Source: HTCC2207 sp002685195 (GTDB taxonomy: Bacteria; Pseudomonadota; Gammaproteobacteria; Pseudomonadales; Porticoccaceae). Taken from it: 64,000 bases of DNA. This document shows positions 25,004 to 34,351 of the stretch, in pieces; position 1 is the stretch's first letter, and each line of letters begins with the position of its first letter. Where the stretch lies: assembly GCA_051201675.1 (NCBI GenBank), contig CP179212.1, forward strand, positions 682,001 through 746,000, in the 5' to 3' direction. A program made the position numbers and the translations under genes. The notes beneath the pieces were generated by a model that did no database searches, was not told where the DNA came from, and worked only from the letters and a program-made list of their open reading frames with translations.

Positions 25004-25975
25004 TTGGCTGAAAAACAGAGTGAAATGACGTTTATTCGAGGATTGCATAATCTGCATTCCTCAGATCAGAGGTCGGTCGTGACGATTGGTTCGTTTGACG
25101 GCGTTCATCTCGGACATCAAGCCATATTGGAACAGGTTAAACTTAAAGCAATTGCACTGAATGTGCCTTCCGTGGTGATGGTTTTTGAGCCACAACCCCA
25201 AGAATTTTTTTCTGGTGAAAAAGCGCCAGCTCGATTAATGAGACTTCGAGAAAAAGTTGAAACCCTGCGAGAGTTGGGTATAGATCAGGTTGTGTGCTTA
25301 CAGTTCAACTCTGCTCTAAGGAGTTTGACCGCAGAGGAGTTTGTGTCTCGGGTTTTGGTCAATGGCCTATCAACTCGTTACCTGATTGTTGGAGACGATT
25401 TTCGTTTTGGTTGCGATCGCAGTGGTGATTTTGCGATGTTGACGAAGGCTGGCGAGCATCATGACTTTGAAGTGCAAGATACAGATACTCTCGAAGTAGA
25501 TGGTCAGCGAGTCAGTAGCACTCTGGTGCGACAGGTCTTAAGTCAATCAGACTTTGAGGGAGCAAGTCTCCTGTTGGGGCGTCCGTTTACTATTAAAGGC
25601 TGTGTCGTTTACGGACAGCAGTTGGGCAAAAAGTTAGGCTTTCCCACTGCTAATGTGCAACTAAACCGCTACAGTGCTCCAATTTCAGGGGTTTTTGCAG
25701 TATTAGTCACTATTGCTGGTGACATCTATCAGGGGGCTGCTAACGTAGGAATAAGGCCCACTGTGGGAGGTTTGGTAAAGCCTATTTTAGAGGTGCATCT
25801 ATTGGATTTTCGAGGTGATCTTTATGGGCATAGAATTGAGGTTGAGTTTAAGCACAAAATTAGAGAAGAAAAAAAATTCACAACACTGGATAGTTTAGTA
25901 GAAAATATCCGTCGTGATGTTAACAATATACGAACCTGGTTTAGCCAGCAAAACAAAACCGAGAATAAGGCTTAG
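25004..25975 (+). CDS. ribF: bifunctional riboflavin kinase/FAD synthetase
   Basis: RibF converts riboflavin to FMN and FMN to FAD. The N-terminal FAD synthetase domain shows TIGSFDGVHLGHQAIL (nucleotidyl-transferase HxGH) and VGDDFRFGCDRSGD; the C-terminal kinase domain shows GKKLGFPTANVQL and GVFAVLV. TTG 25004 gives 323 residues. ATG 25025 gives the family-typical start MTFIRGLHNL and may be the real one. It is the first gene of a tight run in which ileS follows 1 nt after its stop. Confidence 0.95.
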   Translation: MAEKQSEMTFIRGLHNLHSSDQRSVVTIGSFDGVHLGHQAILEQVKLKAIALNVPSVVMVFEPQPQEFFSGEKAPARLMRLREKVETLRELGIDQVVCLQFNSALRSLTAEEFVSRVLVNGLSTRYLIVGDDFRFGCDRSGDFAMLTKAGEHHDFEVQDTDTLEVDGQRVSSTLVRQVLSQSDFEGASLLLGRPFTIKGCVVYGQQLGKKLGFPTANVQLNRYSAPISGVFAVLVTIAGDIYQGAANVGIRPTVGGLVKPILEVHLLDFRGDLYGHRIEVEFKHKIREEKKFTTLDSLVENIRRDVNNIRTWFSQQNKTENKA

Positions 25976-25976
25976 A

Positions 25977-28811
25977 ATGAGCGATTCAAGTACAGATTAT
26001 AAAGCGACTTTAAATCTGCCGAAAACTGACTTTCCCATGCGTGCCAACCTGGCCCAGAGAGAGCCGGGCATGCTTAAAGAATGGCATGAGAAGAATATCT
26101 ATGAGCAAATCAGACAGTCTCGGTCGGGACGTGAAAAATATATTTTGCATGACGGTCCTCCCTATGCAAATGGAGCTATTCACCTAGGTCACGCGGTAAA
26201 TAAAGTGTTAAAGGATATTGTTGTAAAGTCCCGGACGATGAGTGGATTTGATGCTCCTTACATTCCCGGGTGGGATTGCCATGGATTACCCATTGAACAC
26301 AATGTAGAAAAGAAGATCGGTAAGGCAGGCGTCAAGGTTGACTATTCAGTATTCCGACAAAAATGCCGTGACTATGCAATGCGGCAGGTAGATGGACAGC
26401 GTAAAGATTTTGTGCGGATCGGTGTGTTTGGAGACTGGGATCGTCCTTATCTCACGATGAATTTTGGTGTCGAAGCGGACATTATTCGAGCACTAGGTAA
26501 GATCGCTACCAATGGCCATCTTGTCAAAGGGTATAAGCCCGTATTTTGGAGCGTTGTGGGTGGATCAGCATTGGCTGAAGCTGAGGTTGAATATCAAGAT
26601 AAGACGTCGTTCTCTATTGATGTGGCTTATCCAGTAGATGACGAGGAGCAGTTGCAAAAGATTGCTCAGGCTTTTGATGGGCTTTCCGGTGAAGGCGCTG
26701 TGAACTTGCTTATTTGGACGACAACGCCGTGGACGATCCCCAGTAGTCAGGCTATTTCGTTGGGTTGTGAGTTGGAATATAACTTAGTTCAGTGCAAAAC
26801 TAAGTCGGGTCCAGTAAGGTTGATCTGTTCTCAGTTATTACTCGAATCGGTCATGGAACGTCTTGAGATCGAAGACTTTCAAGTATTGGCCAGCTGCTTA
26901 GGCGAATCTCTCGAGGGACTCGTAGCCAAGCACCCTTTCTACGAGAGAGATATTCCAGTGTTGCTCGGTGACCACGTCACAACTGATGCAGGTACCGGTT
27001 GCGTCCATACTGCTCCAGATCACGGTATCGAAGATTTTGTGGTGGCCAAGAAATACGGCATTGGTACACTAAATTACGTAATGGATAACGGTACTTTCCG
27101 AGACGATGTGGCGCTGTTTGCTGGAGAGCATGTCTATAAAGTTGATGAGCATGTTAATGAAGTTTTAGCTGACCATGACCGACTAATGGCCTGCGGCAAA
27201 ATTACCCATAGCTACGCACACTGCTGGCGAACCAAGACACCATTGATCTATCGTGCTACGCCTCAATGGTTTATCTCAATGGATAAAAATGGTCTTTTGA
27301 AAGAAGCCAAAGCTGCGATTAAAAATGTAAGTTGGCACCCAGATTGGGGTGAGGCAAGAATTGAAGGAATGTTGGATAACAGCCCTGATTGGTGTATCTC
27401 TAGGCAGCGTACCTGGGGAGTGCCGATTACTCTGTTTGTTCACAAGCAATCAGGAGAAATTCATCCAGATACAGCCGGTTTAATTGAGAAGATTGCTGCC
27501 ATTGTGGAAACCCAAGGCATCGATGCGTGGTATACCTTGGATGCTGCAGATCTTCTAGGTACTGAAGCAGATGATTACCAAAAGGTTACCGACACATTAG
27601 ATGTTTGGTTTGATTCTGGTGTAACACACGGTTCTGTCATTGATGCACGCGAAGAACTTGTCTATCCAGCCGATTTATACCTCGAAGGGTCCGATCAGCA
27701 TAGAGGATGGTTTCAGTCGTCACTCAAAACAGCGATTGCAATAAATGGCACGGCGCCCTACAAAGCGGTGCTGACCCATGGATTTACTGTGGATGAAAAC
27801 GGACGCAAAATGTCTAAATCCATTGGTAACGTAGTTTCGCCCCAAAAAGTTATTAATGACTTGGGTGCCGACGTTTTAAGACTTTGGGTGGCATCTGCTG
27901 ATTTTAGCGCAGAGATGACAGTATCAGATGAGATTCTTAATCGTGCAGGAGACTCCTACCGAAGAATTCGCAATACCGCACGTTACTTCCTATCAAATAT
28001 TGATGGATTTGAACCTTCTGAGCATTTAGTGGCTCACGAAGACTTAATTGCCCTTGACCGTTGGGCGGTAGACTGTGCGGCAAAGCTGCAGGATGAAATT
28101 ATTGGGCACTACGATCAATTTCAATTTCATCAGATTTATCAAAAACTACATAATTTCTGTGTTCGAGACATGGGTGGTTTCTACCTAGATATTATTAAAG
28201 ATAGGATTTATACCTGTGCTGAAGATAGTTTAGCAAGGCGCTCAGCGCAAACTGCGTTATTACATATAGCTGAGGCTTTTGTGCGCTGGATTGCGCCAAT
28301 TTTAAGCTTTACGGCTCACGAGGTCTGGAGTTTTATGCCTGGGGATCGAAGTAAATCCGTATTTGTTGCGGAATGGTACCCTTTGCAGCGCCTAGGTGAT
28401 GACGAGTTAATTTCTGCGAGTGACTGGGAATCCATCCTTCTTGCAAAAGAAGCGATTAATAAAGAGATAGAAGAACAGCGCAAGCAAGGTTTGATCAAAG
28501 GTTCACTAGGGGCTGATGTGTCTCTATTTGCTGAACCCGAGCTTTTCAAATCGTTGGCAAAGCTCAATGATGAGTTGCGATTTGTAACTATTACCTCTAA
28601 GGCTGTTTTGCTGCCGATGTCAGATGCTAAAAGTATTGCTGAATCATCACTCAATGGATTGCGAGTTTCTCTGGAGCGCTCATCGGCAGAAAAGTGTGTG
28701 CGTTGTTGGCACTTTATTGCAGATGTTGGAAGTAACTTAGATCATCCCGAAGTTTGTGGACGTTGCATTGGCAATATTTCTGGGCAAGGAGAAGTTCGCG
28801 CCCATGCCTGA
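25977..28811 (+). CDS. ileS: isoleucyl-tRNA synthetase
   Basis: Class I synthetase that charges tRNA-Ile and edits valine. Of about 944 residues, HLGH at 69-72 is the HIGH motif, KMSKS lies near 610-614, the CP1 editing domain lies between them (WTTTPWTIPSSQA, GTGCVHTAPDHG), and the C-terminal zinc finger has CVRCWHF and CGRC. ATG 25977 directly follows the ribF stop and gives the family start (DYKATLNLPKTDFPMRA). It overlaps lspA by 8 nt. This is the eubacterial type usually sensitive to mupirocin; that is inference from the overall match. Confidence 0.98.
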   Translation: MSDSSTDYKATLNLPKTDFPMRANLAQREPGMLKEWHEKNIYEQIRQSRSGREKYILHDGPPYANGAIHLGHAVNKVLKDIVVKSRTMSGFDAPYIPGWDCHGLPIEHNVEKKIGKAGVKVDYSVFRQKCRDYAMRQVDGQRKDFVRIGVFGDWDRPYLTMNFGVEADIIRALGKIATNGHLVKGYKPVFWSVVGGSALAEAEVEYQDKTSFSIDVAYPVDDEEQLQKIAQAFDGLSGEGAVNLLIWTTTPWTIPSSQAISLGCELEYNLVQCKTKSGPVRLICSQLLLESVMERLEIEDFQVLASCLGESLEGLVAKHPFYERDIPVLLGDHVTTDAGTGCVHTAPDHGIEDFVVAKKYGIGTLNYVMDNGTFRDDVALFAGEHVYKVDEHVNEVLADHDRLMACGKITHSYAHCWRTKTPLIYRATPQWFISMDKNGLLKEAKAAIKNVSWHPDWGEARIEGMLDNSPDWCISRQRTWGVPITLFVHKQSGEIHPDTAGLIEKIAAIVETQGIDAWYTLDAADLLGTEADDYQKVTDTLDVWFDSGVTHGSVIDAREELVYPADLYLEGSDQHRGWFQSSLKTAIAINGTAPYKAVLTHGFTVDENGRKMSKSIGNVVSPQKVINDLGADVLRLWVASADFSAEMTVSDEILNRAGDSYRRIRNTARYFLSNIDGFEPSEHLVAHEDLIALDRWAVDCAAKLQDEIIGHYDQFQFHQIYQKLHNFCVRDMGGFYLDIIKDRIYTCAEDSLARRSAQTALLHIAEAFVRWIAPILSFTAHEVWSFMPGDRSKSVFVAEWYPLQRLGDDELISASDWESILLAKEAINKEIEEQRKQGLIKGSLGADVSLFAEPELFKSLAKLNDELRFVTITSKAVLLPMSDAKSIAESSLNGLRVSLERSSAEKCVRCWHFIADVGSNLDHPEVCGRCIGNISGQGEVRAHA

Positions 28812-29331
28812 TTCCAAAGAGAGCCCATCTGCCGTCAAAACTGATAAACGCGGAGTAAGCCTGATTTGGTGGTATCTCATTGCATTGATAGTGCTTGTTT
28901 TGGATCAACTTACAAAGACTTGGGTAATTGCTGAGTTTTATCTTGGGCAACGTGAAATTATTACGTCGTTTTTTAATTTGGTCCATGTACACAACTACGG
29001 TGCAGCGTTTAGCTTTTTGAGTGACGCTGGAGGTTGGCAGCGATGGTTTTTTGCTACGTTATCTGCTGTGGTAAGTGCTGTTATTATTGTTTGGATTTCC
29101 CGACTACCAAAAACTCGTTGGATTGAAAGTTTGGCTTTGGCTCTCATTTTAGGGGGCGCTTTGGGCAATTTATATGATCGTCTAGTCCTTGGCTACGTGG
29201 TTGATTTTTTAGATTTCCATTGGTCTGGCACTCATTTTCCGGCTTTTAATGTGGCAGACAGCGGTATCACTATGGGTGCAGTGTTACTCATTTTAGATAT
29301 GTTTATTACGGATCAGGATACACAGCCTTAG
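28804..29331 (+). CDS. lspA: lipoprotein signal peptidase (signal peptidase II)
   Basis: LspA cleaves prolipoprotein signals just before the lipid-modified Cys; targets in this window include BamD, one amidohydrolase and one DUF885 protein. It has 175 residues with four membrane segments. The aspartic protease motifs are GNLYDRLVLGYVVDF and FNVADSGITMG; NYGAAFSF is also diagnostic. ATG 28804 overlaps ileS by 8 nt and has AAGGAG upstream. The N-terminal hydrophilic lead of about 20 residues is somewhat longer than in E. coli. Confidence 0.96.
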   Translation: MPDSKESPSAVKTDKRGVSLIWWYLIALIVLVLDQLTKTWVIAEFYLGQREIITSFFNLVHVHNYGAAFSFLSDAGGWQRWFFATLSAVVSAVIIVWISRLPKTRWIESLALALILGGALGNLYDRLVLGYVVDFLDFHWSGTHFPAFNVADSGITMGAVLLILDMFITDQDTQP

Positions 29332-29338
29332 GTTCAAT

Positions 29339-29779
29339 ATGAAATTACAGATAGAGACAGGTATGAGTGTGACCTTGCATTTTTCTCTGGTTTTAGAGGA
29401 CGGGCATATTATTGATTCAAATTTTGAATCAGAGCCAGCAACTTTTTCTGTTGGTGATGGAAATCTGTTGCCTGGGTTTGAGTCGACACTAATAGGACTT
29501 GTTAATGGTGATGAGCGAGAGTTCACTATTCCACCCGAGCAAGCTTTTGGTCAACACAACCCTCAAAATGTACAGGCCGTTGAGCGCGGTAATTTTGATC
29601 AAGAAGAACTTGAACTAGGTGCAATGTTCTCATTCCAAAATGGTGATGGAGAGCTGCCTGGAGTTATTGTTGATGTTGATGATAATGAAGTAATGATTGA
29701 TTTTAACCATCCACTTGCAGGCAAAAATATTATTTTCCAGGTGAAAATAATAGATATTGCCCCCCAGAATATCCACTGA
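29339..29779 (+). CDS. fkpB: FKBP-type peptidyl-prolyl isomerase (SlpA/FkpB)
   Basis: A 146-residue SlyD/SlpA-type prolyl isomerase and chaperone of the cytoplasm. The split FKBP fold with inserted flap is visible: MSVTLHFSLVLEDGHIIDS, GDGNLLPGFESTLIGL, then FTIPPEQAFGQHNPQNVQAV, and closing strands VDVDDNEVMIDFNHPLAGKN. The SlyD His-rich tail is absent, which points to SlpA/FkpB. It lies between lspA and ispH as in E. coli, and its stop overlaps the ispH start by 1 nt. Confidence 0.94.
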   Translation: MKLQIETGMSVTLHFSLVLEDGHIIDSNFESEPATFSVGDGNLLPGFESTLIGLVNGDEREFTIPPEQAFGQHNPQNVQAVERGNFDQEELELGAMFSFQNGDGELPGVIVDVDDNEVMIDFNHPLAGKNIIFQVKIIDIAPQNIH

Positions 29780-30714
29780 TGGATATCAAGCTCGCCAATC
29801 CCAGAGGTTTTTGTGCGGGTGTTGATCGCGCGATTGACATAGTTGATCGGGCACTGGATATGTTTGGTGCGCCAGTTTATGTGCGACACGAGGTCGTACA
29901 TAACAAGTTTGTCGTTGATAATTTACGAGCACGCGGAGCTGTTTTCGTCGAAGAGGTCAACGAAATTCCTGATGATGTGATCTGTATTTTTAGCGCTCAT
30001 GGTGTATCTCAGGCAGTTCGGCAGGAAGCGGATAATCGAAAACTCAAGGTATTTGATGCAACCTGCCCATTGGTCACTAAAGTCCATTTTGAAGTCACTA
30101 AATACAGTCGAGATGGAATGGATTGCATTCTAATTGGCCATGCAGGTCATCCCGAGGTAGAGGGCACTATGGGTCAGTTCGATGATGCCAGAGGTGGCTC
30201 TATTCATCTGGTGGAAGATGAACATGACGTATTAAAGCTTGAGGTAAATGATCCATCCAATTTGGCTTATGTTACGCAGACGACATTGTCAATGGACGAT
30301 ACCTCAGTGGTCATTGATGCACTAAGACAACGGTTTCCTGAGATACAGGGGCCACGCAAAGATGATATTTGCTATGCCACTCAAAATCGACAGGATGCTG
30401 TTAAGCAACTGGCAATAGAGTGTGATGTGGTGTTAGTGGTAGGGTCTGTCGCGAGCTCTAATTCTAATCGTTTGAAAGAGCTGGCCGAACGTTGCGGTTG
30501 TAAGTCATATCTTATTGATGGTCCAGATGATATCAATACCCAGTGGCTGACCGGTGCAAGAGCCTTAGGAGTTACCGCCGGAGCCTCAGCGCCGGAGGTT
30601 CTTGTGCAGGGCGTAATTTCGCGCTTAGTTAGTTTTGGTGCTAATCCACCGGAAGAGTTACAGGGCGTTGACGAAAAGATACAGTTCTCCCTGCCAAAAG
30701 AGCTGCGTACTTAG
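29779..30714 (+). CDS. ispH: 4-hydroxy-3-methylbut-2-enyl diphosphate reductase
   Basis: IspH (LytB) performs the last step of the MEP isoprenoid pathway, giving IPP and DMAPP. The three Cys ligands of its Fe-S cluster lie in RGFCAGVDRAI (residue 12), FDATCPLV (about 96) and DICYATQNRQ (about 197). The family motifs GHAGHPEVEGTMGQ and VVGSVASSNSNRL are present. At 311 residues it is normal. It is the last gene of the ribF operon and faces pgi tail to tail with only 21 bp between. Confidence 0.97.
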   Translation: MDIKLANPRGFCAGVDRAIDIVDRALDMFGAPVYVRHEVVHNKFVVDNLRARGAVFVEEVNEIPDDVICIFSAHGVSQAVRQEADNRKLKVFDATCPLVTKVHFEVTKYSRDGMDCILIGHAGHPEVEGTMGQFDDARGGSIHLVEDEHDVLKLEVNDPSNLAYVTQTTLSMDDTSVVIDALRQRFPEIQGPRKDDICYATQNRQDAVKQLAIECDVVLVVGSVASSNSNRLKELAERCGCKSYLIDGPDDINTQWLTGARALGVTAGASAPEVLVQGVISRLVSFGANPPEELQGVDEKIQFSLPKELRT

Positions 30715-30735
30715 AGAGCTATTGCTGTCACTTAA

Positions 30736-32334
30736 TCATAAGCTGTTACTATCTATATAGTTAAAAAGTCTCTTGGTGGACGGATCTAGATTGCCCTCGC
30801 TACGTTCTGCATTGAGGAGCTCATTAGCCATTTTTTTACCTAACTCGACACCCCACTGATCGAAAGAGTTAATATTCCACAGACTCCCTTGAACGAAGAC
30901 CTTGTGCTCATACAGAGCCAAGAGAGCACCAAAGTTCTTTGCTGAAAGTGAGTTCATTAATAAAGTATTTGAAGGCTTATTACCCTCATAAAAGCGGTAT
31001 GGTTGATTTTTGGGGGCCGGCTGCCCCATCATTAAGGCTGAAGACTGACCTAACATGTTGCCAAGGAGCACCCTGTGGTGCTCCTTGTTGCTTAGATTGT
31101 CATTCACAGCTGCGATGAAGTCGATAGGCACAAGTCTCGTACCCTGATGAAGTAATTGGAAAAAGGCATGCTGACCGTTAGTGCCAGTCTGGCCCCAAAG
31201 GATTGGCCCAGTATTATAAGAAACAGGCTCTCCCTCTAGCGTTGTGCTTTTACCATTACTCTCCATATCCAACTGTTGTAAGTAAGAAGGTAGAAGTAAG
31301 AGACGCTCGCAGTAGGGAATGACAGCGCTAGACTGGGCGTTTAAGAAGTTTGTATACCAAATACCGAGTACTGCCATAATAATGGGCATGTTCTGATCTA
31401 TTGGTGCTGTCCGAAAATGGAGATCCATTTCGCGAGCGCCAGCTAGCATGTCTGAAAACCGCTCAAAACCGATACTAATAGCGATAGACAAACCAATACT
31501 GGACCAGAGTGAATAACGTCCCCCCACCCATTCTGCGAATTCAAGAATTTGAGATTCAGGAATTCCATAGCTCACTGCATTATCACGGTTAGCGGTCAAT
31601 GCAATAAAGTGGGGACTGCTTTGAGCACTTAATAGACCCAATTTTTTTTCAAACCAACTAATTGCGGTCTTTGCGTTAAGAAGAGTTTCTTGTGTTGTAA
31701 AGGTTTTGCTGGCAACAGTAATCAAAGTGGTTTCAGGATTCAATTTAGCTAAGGTGGTTAATATTTCGGCGCCATCAACATTAGAGATAAAGTGAATATT
31801 GATATCTGGGTGAGCAAATTCAGCTAGCCCGTTACACGCCAATTTTGGCCCAAGGTCTGACCCACCGATTCCAATGTTAACGATATCAGTTATAGATTTT
31901 CCGGTTGAACCTTGCCAGCCACCACTACGGATTTTCTCACTTACCTCTCGCACATGATCAAGCTGGGTTTTAACTAGCTTATTTCGCTCTTTTTCTTGTG
32001 GAGTATTGGCATCTTTTGGCTCGGCACGGAGGGTGGCATGGAGAACTGCGCGATCTTCGGTGGAATTAATAGACTCGCCTGCAAACATGGCATCTCGATG
32101 AGTTTCTAAATTAGACTCATCCACCAAGGCCATAAGCTCCGCCAACACATCTTGACTAACAAGGTTCTTTGAAAAATCTAAAACTAGCCCTCCTGTTTCT
32201 ACTGACATTTTTTCCGCCCGATCAGCCTCTAATTTGAATAGGTCTGCAATCGTGGTTTTGGTTGAGTCTTGAGCAAGAGCTTCTAAATTACGCCAAGCGA
32301 CTGTTTCATTCGGGGAATACTGTTTGCTCTTCAT
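30736..32334 (-). CDS. pgi: glucose-6-phosphate isomerase
   Basis: Pgi interconverts glucose 6-phosphate and fructose 6-phosphate. The 532-residue protein carries NIGIGGSDLGPKLA, the SIS region VASKTFTTQETL, the signature GGRYSLWSSIGLSIAI and GTNGQHAFFQLLHQGT. In a bacterium that uses the Entner-Doudoroff route it would feed fructose 6-phosphate back to glucose 6-phosphate. It is divergent from edd; the 190-bp region between them carries two HexR-type boxes, so HexR may also affect pgi. Confidence 0.97.
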   Translation of the reverse strand: MKSKQYSPNETVAWRNLEALAQDSTKTTIADLFKLEADRAEKMSVETGGLVLDFSKNLVSQDVLAELMALVDESNLETHRDAMFAGESINSTEDRAVLHATLRAEPKDANTPQEKERNKLVKTQLDHVREVSEKIRSGGWQGSTGKSITDIVNIGIGGSDLGPKLACNGLAEFAHPDINIHFISNVDGAEILTTLAKLNPETTLITVASKTFTTQETLLNAKTAISWFEKKLGLLSAQSSPHFIALTANRDNAVSYGIPESQILEFAEWVGGRYSLWSSIGLSIAISIGFERFSDMLAGAREMDLHFRTAPIDQNMPIIMAVLGIWYTNFLNAQSSAVIPYCERLLLLPSYLQQLDMESNGKSTTLEGEPVSYNTGPILWGQTGTNGQHAFFQLLHQGTRLVPIDFIAAVNDNLSNKEHHRVLLGNMLGQSSALMMGQPAPKNQPYRFYEGNKPSNTLLMNSLSAKNFGALLALYEHKVFVQGSLWNINSFDQWGVELGKKMANELLNAERSEGNLDPSTKRLFNYIDSNSL

Positions 32335-32429
32335 GGGAAATTCATTCCTTTTTAATAGGATGCCAAAATAGTAAATGTAGGCCTAAAGTTGGTTGCTTAG
32401 GGGTTAAAGAACCGTTATTACCCTTAAAA

Positions 32430-32497
32430 TGTAATTAAATTACGTAAAAATAGAGTTTTATTGATTATTTTCCCCTAAATTACGTAATTTTGTTACA
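32430..32497. promoter_or_regulatory. pair of HexR-type operators between pgi and edd
   Basis: TGTAATTAAATTACG (32430-32444) is one base away from the known palindromic HexR motif. A second match, CGTAATTTTGTTACA (32483-32497), lies exactly 53 bp further on and covers a candidate -10 box (TACAAT, 32494-32499) 26 bp before edd. The second also overlaps the perfect palindrome AAATTACGTAATTT (32477-32490). HexR control of edd is established in Pseudomonas and Shewanella; here it is inferred from these boxes and the hexR gene 7 kb away. Confidence 0.8.
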
Positions 32498-32524
32498 ATA
32501 AAGCACCGAACCAATGGACTTACT

Positions 32525-34348
32525 ATGACCCAACTTAATCGATATGTTGAAGAAGTCACCCAACGCATTATAGATCGTAGTGCTGATTTACGCGCTGATT
32601 ATTTAGCGCAAATAGCTGAGGATCATAATAATCGTCCTGAGCGAGGCAAGCTCAGTTGCGGTAATCTTGCTCATGGTTTTGCCGCCTGTGACGCGGGTGA
32701 TAAAAGTAGCCTTAGAATGATGGAATCTGGGAATATGGCGATTGTTACCGCCTATAACGATATGCTTTCAGCCCATCAGCCCTATGCAGAGTACCCAGAA
32801 ATTATCAAGCGAGCAATGCGAGATATAGGATGCACAGCACAGGTCGCGGGAGGAGTTCCGGCCATGTGCGATGGTGTGACTCAGGGGCAAGATGGCATGG
32901 AGCTTAGCTTACTTAGTAGAGATATTATCGCCCAATGCACAGCAATTTCGCTTTCACATCAGATGTTTGATGGTGTCTTAGCACTTGGAATTTGTGACAA
33001 GATCGTCCCGGGTCTATTAATTGGTGTACTAAGTTTTGGTTATTTACCTGCGATATTTATTCCTGCGGGGCCAATGGAGTCAGGATTAAAAAACAAAGAA
33101 AAACAACGGATTCGACAGTTATTCGCAGAAGGAAAGATCGGGCGAGAGGAGCTATTGCAAGCGGAATCTGATTCTTATCATAGTGCTGGCACCTGCACAT
33201 TTTACGGCACAGCAAACAGTAATCAAGTTCTACTAGAGGCGCTGGGCCTGCAGTTACCGGGTAGTTCTTTTGTTAATCCCAGTGATCCCATGCGCCAGCG
33301 GCTTACAGTTGAGGCATGCCATCAACTTACTCGTGTCACGGCACTAGGTTCAGACTATAGACCTGTAGGTGAAATCGTTGATGAAAGGTCAATTGTTAAT
33401 GCAACCATATCTCTGTTGGCATCTGGTGGGTCTACCAACCATACGATGCACCTCGTAGCTATTGCCCGCGCGGCCGGCATTATTGTGAATTGGGATGACA
33501 TAGCTGAACTTTCCGCTGTCGTGCCCCTGCTGGCAAAAGTTTACCCAAATGGCGAGGCGGATGTTAATCATTTTCATGCGGCGGGAGGCACCAGTTGCAT
33601 GTTTAGGCAACTTTTGGACGCAGGTTTTATGCATGGAGATGCAAAGACGGTTTGGGGAGAGAATTTTTCATCGTTTACTCAAGAATCTTTTATCGAGGAT
33701 GATAAGATCGTTTGGAGAGAATCACCTGAGCAACCGTTAGACTTGGAGGTGCTGACTACGACAGTACAGCCATTCTCGAAGGAAGGTGGGATTCGTTTGT
33801 TGGCTGGAAACATAGGACGTGGCGTTATCAAGGTGTCCGCGGTTGCCCCTGAGCACCAAGTTGTTGAAGCGCCTGCTATAGTCTTGGATGATCAAGATAA
33901 GTTAGAGGGCATGTTCAAAGCAGGGCTGTTAAATAGAGATTGCGTGGTGGTAGTTCGGTATCAGGGGCCTAAGGCTTTGGGTATGCCAGAACTGCATAAA
34001 TTAACGCCATTTTTGGGCATATTGCAGGACAAGGGATACAAGGTGGCACTCGTGACAGATGGACGCATGTCGGGGGCTTCTGGTAAAGTGCCGGCAGCTA
34101 TCCACTTAGTACCTGAGGCTGTTGACGGTGGTTTATTAGCTAAATTGCAAAATGGTGACTTGATCAGAGTGGATGCAGTCTCCGGGCAGATTGAATGTCT
34201 TGAAGATATGAATGTCGTTAACTCTCGCGAAGCAGCGCCGAATCCGAAGGGCAATCAGCGTGGATGCGGACGAGAATTGTTTGCAGTCAATAGAGATAAT
34301 ATAAGTAATGCTGAACAGGGTGCGTCCTATTTGTTTGCTGGAGAGTAG
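32525..34348 (+). CDS. edd: 6-phosphogluconate dehydratase
   Basis: Edd dehydrates 6-phosphogluconate to KDPG, the first committed step of the Entner-Doudoroff pathway. The 607-residue protein belongs to the IlvD/Edd Fe-S dehydratases: GGVPAMCDGVTQGQDGMELS, GICDKIVPG and TCTFYGTANSNQ carry the cluster Cys residues, and TDGRMSGASGKVPAAIH is in the C-terminal barrel. It heads the run edd-glk-eda-zwf-pgl with gaps of 1-31 nt, under the HexR boxes upstream. Confidence 0.97.
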   Translation: MTQLNRYVEEVTQRIIDRSADLRADYLAQIAEDHNNRPERGKLSCGNLAHGFAACDAGDKSSLRMMESGNMAIVTAYNDMLSAHQPYAEYPEIIKRAMRDIGCTAQVAGGVPAMCDGVTQGQDGMELSLLSRDIIAQCTAISLSHQMFDGVLALGICDKIVPGLLIGVLSFGYLPAIFIPAGPMESGLKNKEKQRIRQLFAEGKIGREELLQAESDSYHSAGTCTFYGTANSNQVLLEALGLQLPGSSFVNPSDPMRQRLTVEACHQLTRVTALGSDYRPVGEIVDERSIVNATISLLASGGSTNHTMHLVAIARAAGIIVNWDDIAELSAVVPLLAKVYPNGEADVNHFHAAGGTSCMFRQLLDAGFMHGDAKTVWGENFSSFTQESFIEDDKIVWRESPEQPLDLEVLTTTVQPFSKEGGIRLLAGNIGRGVIKVSAVAPEHQVVEAPAIVLDDQDKLEGMFKAGLLNRDCVVVVRYQGPKALGMPELHKLTPFLGILQDKGYKVALVTDGRMSGASGKVPAAIHLVPEAVDGGLLAKLQNGDLIRVDAVSGQIECLEDMNVVNSREAAPNPKGNQRGCGRELFAVNRDNISNAEQGASYLFAGE

Positions 34349-34351
34349 AAC

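Noticed and set aside
28316..28654. 112-codon open frame on the minus strand within ileS
   Set aside because: It is complementary to conserved ileS codons and has no recognisable protein features.
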